A stretch of DNA of 5,469 nucleotides from Chitinophagaceae bacterium (GTDB lineage: Bacteria > Bacteroidota > Bacteroidia > Chitinophagales > Chitinophagaceae): assembly GCA_947481355.1 (NCBI GenBank), contig CANKGM010000160.1, positions 1-5,469 of the forward strand. Direction: 5' to 3'. Below, piece after piece: positions 1 to 5,469 of the stretch. The translations under genes were made by a program, and so were the position numbers. Each line of letters begins with the position of its first letter. The first letter of the stretch is position 1. Under the pieces are notes generated by a model that searched no databases, was not told where the DNA came from, and was given only the letters and a program-made list of their open reading frames with translations.

Positions 1-458
1 AAGATATTGTTTCTATAAACTTCCAAGTAGATTGGCTTAACGGATCACATTTGTATAATCAACTTAAAGAGTGGATGTACAGAGATGCTATTCATAGAGA
101 CTACGATGATGAAATTACTATCAATGGCGAAACGGGCGCTTGGACAGCATTTTATCGTGGTGTTTATGCACAACGTCAACGTTGTGGTACTAAAAACTAT
201 TATTATGAAGACGCTAGCTTTGTTCGTTTGAGAAATATCTCTGTAGCAATTGATATGGCAAAGGTATTTAGCTTGAAGCCTTGCAAATCACTTCAGTTGG
301 TACTGTCTGGTCGTAATTTAGTTACATTGACTAAGTACACTGGCTTTGATCCTGAACTTAACGGTGCTGGAAATAATTCAGCTTGGGACAGAGGGTCAGA
401 TAATGGACAATTGCCAAACTTCAAAACATACCAAGTTGGTTTGAATGTTGGATTTTAA
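1..458 (+). CDS. SusC-like TonB-dependent outer-membrane transporter, C-terminal fragment
   Basis: This is the last 151 codons of a SusC/RagA-type TonB-dependent transporter. The frame beginning at base 3 is open to the window edge, so the gene starts outside the window and the TTG at 51 is not its start. Full-length family members are usually around 1000 residues, so roughly the last 15% is visible. Seen: a DWLNGSHLYNQ stretch followed by WMYRD, matching the family's DW..G..YN...W.YRD segment. Next come YYYEDASFVRLRNIS, a SGRNLVTLTKYTGFDPE segment, and a terminal strand ending in Phe (TYQVGLNVGF), as expected for an outer-membrane beta-barrel recognised by the BAM machinery. Family knowledge: these barrels import oligosaccharides or peptides using TonB energy and are capped by a SusD lipoprotein. 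The SusD-like gene follows after 28 bases, which fixes the assignment. The substrate cannot be inferred. Confidence 0.95.
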   Translation, partial: DIVSINFQVDWLNGSHLYNQLKEWMYRDAIHRDYDDEITINGETGAWTAFYRGVYAQRQRCGTKNYYYEDASFVRLRNISVAIDMAKVFSLKPCKSLQLVLSGRNLVTLTKYTGFDPELNGAGNNSAWDRGSDNGQLPNFKTYQVGLNVGF

Positions 459-486
459 TGTAGAGAAAAATAAAATAAAATAAATT

Positions 487-2121
487 ATGAAACACATAAA
501 ATTTTTAATATTATTAATTTCCATTTCTGTAGCGCTGGGAGCATGTAAGAAACAATTGGATGTTAGAAATCCAAATGCACCTACACCTGAGAGTGCCAAT
601 ACAGAATTAGGAATTATATCGCTTGCACAAGGATCAGTTTATTACAATGGATTCCATGGTCTTAAATACGGTGGATTTTTTGGTAATTTCTTCAATGATC
701 CATTGGGATATTTAGAGCTTACTGCAGACGTAGTGGGTGTTGAAGCAGCGAACCAGTACATCAATCAATTTAGTACTCCTAACAAGATTACATATGATGA
801 TGGATCTTCATTGCTAAATCCTCAAACTCCAAACACACAACCTGCATTATTGCATGAGATTAATAGTAATGCAAATACATACAATAATCCATTGTATTAT
901 CAGTGGGCTTATATGTATTCTTTGAATAAAGCATTGAATGTTGTTTTAGCTACTGTGGAGAGTGTTGAATTCGCTGGAGATGCTGAATCAAAGAAGAAAA
1001 CAATTCAAGCTTGGTGTTATTTTTGGAAAGGTTATGCCTATTCTAATATCGGAAGTTTATATTATGCTGGATTGATAGATAACGATGCTACTCCAACAAC
1101 AAATGATGTTTATGTTGAGCATGCTAAGGTTATTGATGAAGCAAATTCAAATTTCAGTAAGTCAGTTGAACTCGCTAAAGGAGCTAATCCTGGTGAGTTT
1201 AGCGATATGCTTTCTAAACTAATTCCAGATATTTGCCAAGCTGGAAACGGTGGTGCATTGGATGCTACCATGTGGGAACATTCGGTGAACACTATGAAGG
1301 CGCGTAATTTGCTTGTAAATTCACCAGTGGAATCGACTGATTGGGCATCTATTGCACAACTAACTGCAGACGGAACTGGTATTTCTGACGGAGACAAAAT
1401 ATTTGTAGCTTACTCTAATGCAACATCTGATATTTTCTATCCTAATGGTGGTACTATTTCTTCTGTTGCACTTGGAACTTCACCTGGATTTTGGATATCT
1501 GAAAGGTTAGTTCAAGAGTTTGACACTGTAAATGATCTCAGATTCAAAAATAATTTTCAACTTTTAGAAGCATTCTATCCTGGTGATTTCACTAGAGGTA
1601 CTGCGGTTGCTACTCGTTGGTATATGGTTCCAGATGGTATGGGATTAGATGCAGACGGTACACCAACAATGGTTTATGGTTCTAATGAAGTTGGAGCTTA
1701 CGAATTGAAATTGGCAGGCTCTTTGGAAGAAAATCTTATTATGCAAGCTGAAGCTCAGGCTCATCTTGGAAATGATAATGCAGCATTACAAATTGTAGAT
1801 AGATTACATGATATGCAAGGTGCTGGTTTGCCTCACTTGGCTGGTACTACACCAGCATTGAGTTTAATGGAAATCATCAGAAGAGAGAGAAGAATTCAAG
1901 TGGCATTCACCGGTTTATCATTCTATGATGCTCGTCGTTGGGGAGTAATTGACAATGGCCGTACTGGATGCGTAGTATTTGACAAAGATGGTAAAATGTG
2001 GACAAACGCAACTATCGACTATGGTTTCATGGACTATTGGGATGTACCAGATAATGAGTTAGCTTATAATCCTGCAGGAGCTGGTAGCTCTTCAGTGATT
2101 AACCCTAAATATCCTCATTAA
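487..2121 (+). CDS. SusD/RagB-like surface lipoprotein (nutrient-binding partner of the SusC-like barrel)
   Basis: This 544-residue protein is a SusD-family lipoprotein, within the usual family length. Residues 1-20 form a lipoprotein signal: MKHIK, a hydrophobic core, then LGAC with the lipidated cysteine at Cys20. CKKQLDV after the cleavage site is typical of exported SusD proteins. The helical TPR-like core is visible around residues 140-195, including FWKGYAYSNIGSLYY at 179-193. Residues 414-445 form the EENLIMQAEAQAHLGN helix pair. Residues 463-486 carry the family signature RRERR...F.GLSFYDARRWG. The protein should sit on the cell surface as a lid that binds ligand and passes it to the SusC barrel. 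The ATG at 487 gives the correct signal peptide. The 28-base spacer from the susC-like gene is A-rich with no Shine-Dalgarno sequence, as usual in this phylum. The pair is presumably one transcript ending at the hairpin at 2140-2175. The bound nutrient is unknown. Confidence 0.95.
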   Translation: MKHIKFLILLISISVALGACKKQLDVRNPNAPTPESANTELGIISLAQGSVYYNGFHGLKYGGFFGNFFNDPLGYLELTADVVGVEAANQYINQFSTPNKITYDDGSSLLNPQTPNTQPALLHEINSNANTYNNPLYYQWAYMYSLNKALNVVLATVESVEFAGDAESKKKTIQAWCYFWKGYAYSNIGSLYYAGLIDNDATPTTNDVYVEHAKVIDEANSNFSKSVELAKGANPGEFSDMLSKLIPDICQAGNGGALDATMWEHSVNTMKARNLLVNSPVESTDWASIAQLTADGTGISDGDKIFVAYSNATSDIFYPNGGTISSVALGTSPGFWISERLVQEFDTVNDLRFKNNFQLLEAFYPGDFTRGTAVATRWYMVPDGMGLDADGTPTMVYGSNEVGAYELKLAGSLEENLIMQAEAQAHLGNDNAALQIVDRLHDMQGAGLPHLAGTTPALSLMEIIRRERRIQVAFTGLSFYDARRWGVIDNGRTGCVVFDKDGKMWTNATIDYGFMDYWDVPDNELAYNPAGAGSSSVINPKYPH

Positions 2122-2139
2122 TCGTTTGATATAATTTAT

Positions 2140-2175
2140 AAAAAACCTTCACTTTAAATAAGTGAAGGTTTTTTT
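2140..2175. terminator. Intrinsic terminator of the susCD-like operon, probably bidirectional
   Basis: A perfect 14-bp inverted repeat (2141-2154 against 2160-2173) encloses a 5-base loop, TAAAT. The core is CCTTCACTT/AAGTGAAGG. On the plus strand it ends in a run of seven T (2169-2175), 19 bases after the SusD stop. On the minus strand the same hairpin ends in a run of six T (complement of 2140-2145), about 110 bases past the RNase G stop. It can therefore serve both converging transcripts. Confidence 0.9.
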
Positions 2176-2244
2176 ATGCACATAATTTAATGAGTATTGA
2201 TGTTATTACTACAACATTCTTGAACTGACGCATATTACTGCGAA

Positions 2245-2317
2245 TTCGATTCAAATAAAGTTTGTCTAATGTATTTATTACTGATTATAGTCTTATCTCT
2301 TCTTGGTTTGAATCGAA
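2245..2317. repeat. 11-bp inverted repeat spanning the end of the RNase G gene
   Basis: TTCGATTCAAA at 2245-2255 is the exact reverse complement of TTTGAATCGAA at 2307-2317, with 51 bases between them. One arm lies in the last codons of the RNase G gene and the other in its 3' untranslated region. No T-run follows the downstream arm in the minus direction, so it does not look like a normal terminator. A weak 4-bp hairpin (CGCA/TGCG, 2229-2242) follows. The arms could close a large 3'-end RNA structure, but chance is not excluded. Apart from these and the terminator at 2140-2175, I see nothing in 2122-2284. Confidence 0.4.
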
Positions 2318-3832
2318 GAAATGAAATTCTGTAAGGTGATAATTGTTATTTGCACTTACAAGAACTTTTAATTTGTATTTCCATGACCATTTGCGCCTAA
2401 TAGAAATGATACCCTTGTTGAGGTAAGCATACAATATGGGATGAACAGTAATATTGAGCGATTTGTGCTTCTGCTCACTTAAATAGCTAATGTTTTTTTC
2501 GATTTCATCTTCAAGTACCAATGCTGAAGATATTTTTCCAGTTCCTTGACAAGATGGACATTGTTCTTGTGTATTGATGTTCATCTCTGGCTTCATGCGT
2601 TGCCTTGTCAACTGCATTAATCCAAATTTGGTAATTGCAAGAACAGCATGCTTAGCTCTATCGGCTTTCATGAATTCTTCCATAGCTTCATGTAACTTCT
2701 TTTTATTTTCTGGAAGTTTCATGTCGATGAAGTCTACCACAATTATACCACCAATATCACGAAGTCTAAGCTGTCTAGCAATCTCTTCAGCGGCCTCAAG
2801 ATTAGTTTGAAGTGCATTCTCCTCCTGGTTATTGCTAACGCTCTTATAGCCGCTATTTACATCTACAACATGTAATGCTTCGGTATGCTCTATAATCAAG
2901 TAAGCACCGCTAGGCAAATTTACTGTTTTACCGAAGGCTCCTTTCACTTGTTTCGTTATACCAAAATGATCAAATATTGGAGCACTACTGCTATAGAGTT
3001 GTACTATATCTGCTTTATCAGGTGCAATACGCTGAATATATGACTTTGCATCATCATAGATTTGTTTATCGTTCACCACAATTCTATTGAAATCGGCATT
3101 TAATAAATCCCTAAGTATACTAGTTGTTTTGGTTTGCTCACTCATTACTTTATGAGGAGGTACCGCACCACTTAAATTCTCTTGTATTGTTCTCCACTTG
3201 CTAAATAGTGAATTGAGATCTTCATGAAGTTCTGCTGTATTTTTTCCTTCAGCAGCAGTTCTTACAATTACGCCAAAGTTTTTTGGCTTGATGGCTTCAA
3301 TAATTTTTTGAAGTCTTTTTCTCTCTTCTGAAGAATGAATCTTGCGTGAAACGGCAATGATATCATTAAATGGAGTAATTACTACAAACCTTCCGGGTAG
3401 GGAGATTTCACAACTTAGTCTTGGACCTTTTGCAGCTATGGGTTCTTTTAGAATTTGAACCAGTACATTCGGTTTTTGTCCTAATACTTCATTAATTTTT
3501 CCTGTTTTAACAATCTCTGGTTCAACGGTAAATTGAGAAAAGTCTTGCTGACTTTGTACTGGAGTATTAATAGAAATTTGAGTGAACTTCAGAAGTGATT
3601 TGCAGAAGGGACTCAAGTCTGTATAATGAAGGAATGCATCTTTTTCGAATCCAACATCAACGAAAGCTGCATTAAGTCCTGGGATTAATTTCTTGACCTT
3701 ACCCAAATAGAGGTCACCCACAGCAAAACTGGCATCAATTTTTTCATTATGAAGTTCAGCCAGTTTTTTGTCTTCTAGCAGGGCGATCTCAACGCCCTGT
3801 ACAGATGCGTTTATGACAAGTTCCTTATTCAA
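2285..3832 (-). CDS. rng: Ribonuclease G (Rne/Rng family endoribonuclease)
   Basis: This 515-residue endoribonuclease would cleave single-stranded AU-rich RNA for rRNA maturation and mRNA turnover in the cytoplasm. Its length fits RNase G and it lacks the long C-terminal scaffold of RNase E. Seen in order: an RNase H-like start (NKELVINAS); an S1 RNA-binding region at about 36-130, with KVKKLIPGLNAAFVDVG and DAFLHYTDLS; a 5'-sensor motif VRTAAEG (Arg191, Thr192); catalytic HVVDVNSG with Asp324 and Asn326; catalytic VVDFIDM with Asp367; and the zinc-link CPSCQGTG (Cys425, Cys428). These match E. coli RNase E Asp303, Asn305, Asp346 and the CPxC link, so the enzyme should be active. The S1 region is about 18 residues longer than in E. 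coli RNase G (near 74-113). The only usable start is TTG at 3832: no ATG or GTG lies in frame between it and an upstream in-frame TAG, and it yields the family N-terminus. It is the last gene of the minus-strand cluster, behind a structured leader. Confidence 0.96.
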   Translation of the reverse strand: MNKELVINASVQGVEIALLEDKKLAELHNEKIDASFAVGDLYLGKVKKLIPGLNAAFVDVGFEKDAFLHYTDLSPFCKSLLKFTQISINTPVQSQQDFSQFTVEPEIVKTGKINEVLGQKPNVLVQILKEPIAAKGPRLSCEISLPGRFVVITPFNDIIAVSRKIHSSEERKRLQKIIEAIKPKNFGVIVRTAAEGKNTAELHEDLNSLFSKWRTIQENLSGAVPPHKVMSEQTKTTSILRDLLNADFNRIVVNDKQIYDDAKSYIQRIAPDKADIVQLYSSSAPIFDHFGITKQVKGAFGKTVNLPSGAYLIIEHTEALHVVDVNSGYKSVSNNQEENALQTNLEAAEEIARQLRLRDIGGIIVVDFIDMKLPENKKKLHEAMEEFMKADRAKHAVLAITKFGLMQLTRQRMKPEMNINTQEQCPSCQGTGKISSALVLEDEIEKNISYLSEQKHKSLNITVHPILYAYLNKGIISIRRKWSWKYKLKVLVSANNNYHLTEFHFFDSNQEEIRL

Positions 3833-3843
3833 TTGGAAAGATA

Positions 3844-3902
3844 AGAGGTGTACACTTAATAGGGTACATGACGGCTACACCAGGCAACAGTCATGCACCT
3901 CT
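3844..3902 (-). promoter_or_regulatory. Structured leader upstream of RNase G (nested inverted repeats)
   Basis: The 106-base gap between the 30-residue gene and the RNase G gene (3833-3938) holds a nested inverted repeat. The outer arms AGAGGTG (3844-3850) and CACCTCT (3896-3902) are exact complements. The inner arms CATGAC (3867-3872) and GTCATG (3890-3895) are also exact. The right-hand arms are contiguous, the left-hand arms are separated by a 16-base bulge, and the apical loop is 17 bases. An alternative helix pairs GGTGTA (3847-3852) with TACACC (3876-3881), which would break both other stems. In the transcript the structure ends 11 bases before the TTG start, inside the ribosome footprint. 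Inference: translational or feedback control of RNase G, comparable in principle to the 5' UTR autoregulation known for E. coli rne. It has no T-run, so it is not a terminator. Confidence 0.5.
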
Positions 3903-3938
3903 AAAAATGTTTAATGTAAGAATGAAAAGTAACGAATG

Positions 3939-4031
3939 CTATTTTCTTTTCTTATGACGGTTCTTTCTCAACCTCTTTTTGCGTTTGTGTGTCGCTATCT
4001 TATGACGTTTTCTTTTTTTACCGCAAGGCAT
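3939..4031 (-). CDS. 30-residue highly basic protein, candidate small ribosomal protein (mS38/bS22-like pattern)
   Basis: A 30-codon gene with an ATG start at 4031 and a TAG stop at 3939-3941. It begins MPCGKKRKRHK and ends KNRHKKRK. About 70% of residues are Lys, Arg or His and there are no acidic residues, which suggests direct binding to rRNA or other nucleic acid. I recognise the type as a short conserved Bacteroidota protein usually left as hypothetical. The middle, HKIATHKRKKRLRKNR, fits without gaps the pattern K-[MI]-x-x-H-K-x-[KR]-K-x-x-[KR]-K-[TN]-R that I recall from mitochondrial mS38 (COX24 C-terminal domain); actinobacterial bS22 is looser. This is from memory and low-complexity basic sequences match easily. 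It starts 25 bases after the TPR gene's stop, so it is probably in the same transcript. Alternatives are a Bacteroidota-specific large-subunit protein such as bL38, whose sequence I cannot recall, or a nucleoid-associated peptide. It lacks the bTHX and bL34 patterns. Confidence 0.85.
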   Translation of the reverse strand: MPCGKKRKRHKIATHKRKKRLRKNRHKKRK

Positions 4032-4056
4032 AGTCAGTTATTTAGATTGTTATTAA

Positions 4057-4896
4057 TTATTTTAACGAGGCAATTTTTTCATTTAAAGCGTTAATCAGTT
4101 CTGGGTTTTTAACATCCTTCAATCCTTTCAGATACCATTCAATAGCTGATTTCTTATCACCTGCTTTTTCATAGAGTTCGGCAAGTAAGAAAATAGCTTC
4201 TGTATTGGTTGGATCCAACTTGATAACTTTCTTGAACCGCTCAGTTGCTTTTTCTGTTTGTCCAGATACCAACCCGCCGTAACCCAGCATGAACTGAGCA
4301 AAAACATTGTTGGGATCTTTTTCTGAAATAGCCCTGATCTTTAGAATTCCTTCCATGGGAGATCCTGAAACGCCGAAGAAGTAGGTGCTACCTAGCCCTA
4401 TGATGGTTGAGTCGTTATTCGGGTTGATTTTGAGCGAGCGGCTGAACAAGTCGTTGGCTTGATTTGCCATCCATGTTTTTAGCTCTACATCAGATATTCC
4501 CCGCAGCTCTTCCAGCATTGAGTGGGCGGCAAAGTTGAGGTTTTTTTCAGAATTTTCCAACTTAGCCTTTTCAGCCGTATAATAGATGAATGGAAGGTAG
4601 CTTTTTACGCTATCTCTCCAGAAGTCTGATAGAGCATGAAAGTTATCAATGCGTTGTTTAACCAAGTCGCCTCGGGTTAACGCATCTTCAAGTTTGGTGA
4701 GGTAAGCTGACTGTGTGGGGGTAAGGTCTTTTTTTAAACCATTAATGAATGCATTGATTTCGAAGGATTTAGCTTCCTCTGGACTAGTATGTGTTGCATG
4801 ATCCTCGTGAGGAGGGGTAAATTTTCCAAACGTATAAATTCCAAACAGCAGCACTGCTCCAATAGCAACTGCAATCCATTGCTGTTTTTTCAACAT
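4057..4896 (-). CDS. Membrane-anchored tetratricopeptide repeat protein
   Basis: This 279-residue protein has one N-terminal membrane segment at about 7-25 (WIAVAIGAVLLFGIYTFGKF). A short polar linker rich in His, Glu and Pro follows, then an all-helical region. The clearest TPR units are at about 163-196, 197-230 (ending in KVIKLDPTN) and 231-264 (AIFLLAELYEKAGDKKSAIEWYLKGL). A degenerate unit with SLKINPNN lies at 148-163, and residues 45-145 are helical without a recognisable domain. There is no lipobox, so it is probably an inner-membrane protein with the repeats facing the periplasm. TPRs bind proteins; the partner cannot be seen. It starts 30 bases after the HU gene's stop and ends 25 bases before the 30-residue gene, so the three are likely co-transcribed. 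ATG at 4896 is chosen because it gives the KK-flanked membrane anchor. No enzymatic function can be assigned. Confidence 0.9.
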   Translation of the reverse strand: MLKKQQWIAVAIGAVLLFGIYTFGKFTPPHEDHATHTSPEEAKSFEINAFINGLKKDLTPTQSAYLTKLEDALTRGDLVKQRIDNFHALSDFWRDSVKSYLPFIYYTAEKAKLENSEKNLNFAAHSMLEELRGISDVELKTWMANQANDLFSRSLKINPNNDSTIIGLGSTYFFGVSGSPMEGILKIRAISEKDPNNVFAQFMLGYGGLVSGQTEKATERFKKVIKLDPTNTEAIFLLAELYEKAGDKKSAIEWYLKGLKDVKNPELINALNEKIASLK

Positions 4897-4913
4897 GTAA
4901 TTAATTTAGGCTG

Positions 4914-4921
4914 CAAAGTTA
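4914..4921 (-). promoter_or_regulatory. Candidate Bacteroidota -7 promoter box (TAACTTTG) ahead of the TPR gene
   Basis: Read on the minus strand the site is TAACTTTG followed by CA, an exact match to the TAnnTTTG -7 element of Bacteroidota primary sigma promoters. It begins five bases after the HU gene's stop and ends 17 bases before the TPR ATG, which implies a very short leader. No TTTG -33 element is found about 19 bases upstream, within the HU coding end, so the call rests on the -7 box alone. If real, the TPR, 30-residue and RNase G genes can be transcribed independently of HU. Confidence 0.4.
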
Positions 4922-4926
4922 CGGCA

Positions 4927-5250
4927 TCAAGCCATTTCATCATCACCTTCCTGCTTAATTACTGTATCAATTTCAAGTTTTTTTACTTCCTGCATGAATT
5001 CCTTAGCAGGTTTGAACGCTGGAATGAAATGGGCAGGGATTTGAACTGCAGTATTCCTTTTGATATTTCTTCCGATTTTAGCGGCTCTTTTTTTAGTAAT
5101 AAAGCTTCCAAAGCCTCTTACATAGATGTTTTCACCTTGAGCAAGAGTAGATTTGATCTCTTTAAACATCGTTTCTAAGGTAACAAGTACGTCAACTTTA
5201 GGGATATTTGTTTTTTCGGCAATTTTGTTAATTAAATCTGCTTTTCTCAT
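4927..5250 (-). CDS. HU/IHF-family nucleoid-associated DNA-binding protein
   Basis: This 107-residue protein is a DNA-bending, histone-like member of the HU/IHF family and should act as a dimer on the chromosome. Seen: the helical dimerisation half MRKADLINKIAEKTNIPK (1-18) onward, the turn motif VRGFGSF (44-50) followed by ITKKRAAKIGRN, and the closing IPAFKPAKEF segment (76-85). After the fold a short tail, ending in acidic EGDDE, makes it about 15 residues longer than standard HU of about 90. The arm tip reads GRNIKRNT, with Ile63 where HU and IHF usually carry the DNA-intercalating proline of RNP. A similar RNI form is, from memory, common in this branch of Bacteroidota. ATG at 5250 gives the canonical N-terminus. 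It is the first gene of the minus-strand cluster and is divergent from the MutY-like gene. Confidence 0.95.
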   Translation of the reverse strand: MRKADLINKIAEKTNIPKVDVLVTLETMFKEIKSTLAQGENIYVRGFGSFITKKRAAKIGRNIKRNTAVQIPAHFIPAFKPAKEFMQEVKKLEIDTVIKQEGDDEMA

Positions 5251-5406
5251 TGTTGTTCTTTTTCAATTGTTTAGGACCCGGCATTCAACTAATTTTGCCA
5301 AAGACCATAAAAGAGTTACATTTTTAGCTCTATTTTTCTCTTGAACGAATTGAACCCCTATAAAATTGCATAATTTTCAACTTTTTACCAAAAAAATATT
5401 TTATAA
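5251..5406. promoter_or_regulatory. Divergent promoter region between the HU gene and the MutY-like gene
   Basis: This 156-base AT-rich spacer separates two outward-facing starts and must hold promoters for both. Toward the MutY-like gene there are two near-matches to TAnnTTTG. TAAAATTG (5361-5368) has TTG at 5341-5343 upstream, 17 bases away. TAATTTTC (5371-5378) has TTG at 5350-5352, 18 bases away. Each differs from the consensus by one base. A small inverted repeat AAAATT-gcat-AATTTT (5362-5377) covers both and could be an operator, but AT-rich DNA gives these readily. I found no convincing -7 box toward HU. Confidence 0.35.
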
Positions 5407-5469
5407 GTGATTGAAAAACAACAAAAAGCATGGTTTTCTGTCGCTTTATTGAAATGGAATAAAGTTAAA
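5407..5469 (+). CDS. mutY: MutY-like A/G-specific adenine glycosylase, N-terminal fragment
   Basis: Only the first 21 codons are inside the window. The frame reads (M)IEKQQKAWFSVALLKWNKVK and runs open to the edge. The start must be GTG at 5407, because an in-frame TAA sits directly before it (5404-5406) and no ATG occurs in frame until after the conserved LLKWN. The F...LLKWN segment matches the N-terminus of Bacteroidota MutY proteins as I remember them, where a motif containing PWKG normally follows just outside the window. MutY removes adenine mispaired with 8-oxoguanine in base-excision repair. A divergent MutY/HU arrangement is familiar from Bacteroidota genomes, which supports the call. 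The fragment is too short to show the helix-hairpin-helix, the catalytic residues or the iron-sulphur cluster. Confidence 0.6.
   Translation, partial: MIEKQQKAWFSVALLKWNKVK

Noticed and set aside
51..458. A separate 135-residue gene starting at TTG 51
   Set aside because: The frame stays open to the window edge and the upstream residues (VDWLNGSH) match SusC, so this is the tail of a longer gene.
396..599. 67-codon minus-strand ORF over the susC/susD junction
   Set aside because: It is antisense to the SusC C-terminus and the SusD signal peptide, and its translation has no recognisable features.
1110..1397. 95-codon minus-strand ORF inside the SusD-like gene
   Set aside because: It is entirely antisense to a well-supported SusD coding region and has no domain or initiation context.
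2574..2810. 78-codon plus-strand ORF inside the RNase G gene
   Set aside because: It is antisense to the catalytic and zinc-link region, where the protein sequence is strongly conserved; the Ser/Ile-rich product is a shadow.
3848..3855. GTGTACAC 8-bp palindrome as an operator
   Set aside because: It is short, single and lies within the longer inverted repeat, which explains it better.
3844..3902. The leader hairpin as an intrinsic terminator after the 30-residue gene
   Set aside because: No T-run follows either arm in the minus direction, and the long loop and bulge are unlike a terminator.
3939..4031. The 30-residue ORF as ribosomal protein bL34, bL36 or bTHX
   Set aside because: It lacks the bL34 TYQPS start, the bL36 zinc cysteines, and the bTHX GKGD and RPRK pattern.
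4789..5344. Two plus-strand ORFs (4789-5178 and 5153-5344) opposite the TPR and HU genes
   Set aside because: Both are antisense to confident genes; their Phe/Ser-rich products are what reverse-strand Lys/Glu-rich genes give.

Overview
The window looks like chromosomal DNA from a Bacteroidota species, most likely of the Chitinophagales/Sphingobacteriales type. The evidence is a SusC/SusD-type outer-membrane pair, AT-rich spacers without Shine-Dalgarno sequences, a TAnnTTTG-type promoter box, and a housekeeping block (MutY-like / HU-family / TPR / RNase G) of a kind found in this phylum. I cannot assign a genus.

Left part (1-2175, plus strand): the C-terminal end of a SusC-like TonB-dependent transporter, cut by the window edge, is followed 28 bases later by a complete SusD-like surface lipoprotein. 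Together they would form one outer-membrane nutrient-uptake complex. A strong hairpin terminator at 2140-2175 closes the operon. No glycan-degrading enzyme lies on this side, so the substrate cannot be read from the window.

Centre and right (2285-5250, minus strand): four genes run in one direction. In transcription order they are an HU/IHF-family DNA-binding protein, a membrane-anchored TPR protein, a 30-residue extremely basic protein (3939-4031), and RNase G. Spacers between the first three genes are 25-30 bases, so they are probably co-transcribed. A likely extra promoter sits where the HU gene ends. RNase G is separated from the 30-residue gene by a 106-base leader with a nested inverted repeat and a competing alternative pairing, and its only workable start codon is TTG.

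Right edge (5407-5469, plus strand): the first 21 codons of a divergent gene whose N-terminus resembles Bacteroidota MutY, the A/G mismatch DNA glycosylase.

The observations most worth following are the 30-residue basic protein, whose pattern resembles the mS38/bS22 class of tiny ribosomal proteins, and the structured leader of RNase G, which could provide feedback control. I see no mobile element, CRISPR array, tRNA or rRNA. No gene-free stretch exceeds 300 bases; the longest are 2122-2284, 3833-3938 and 5251-5406, and each is described in the entries.
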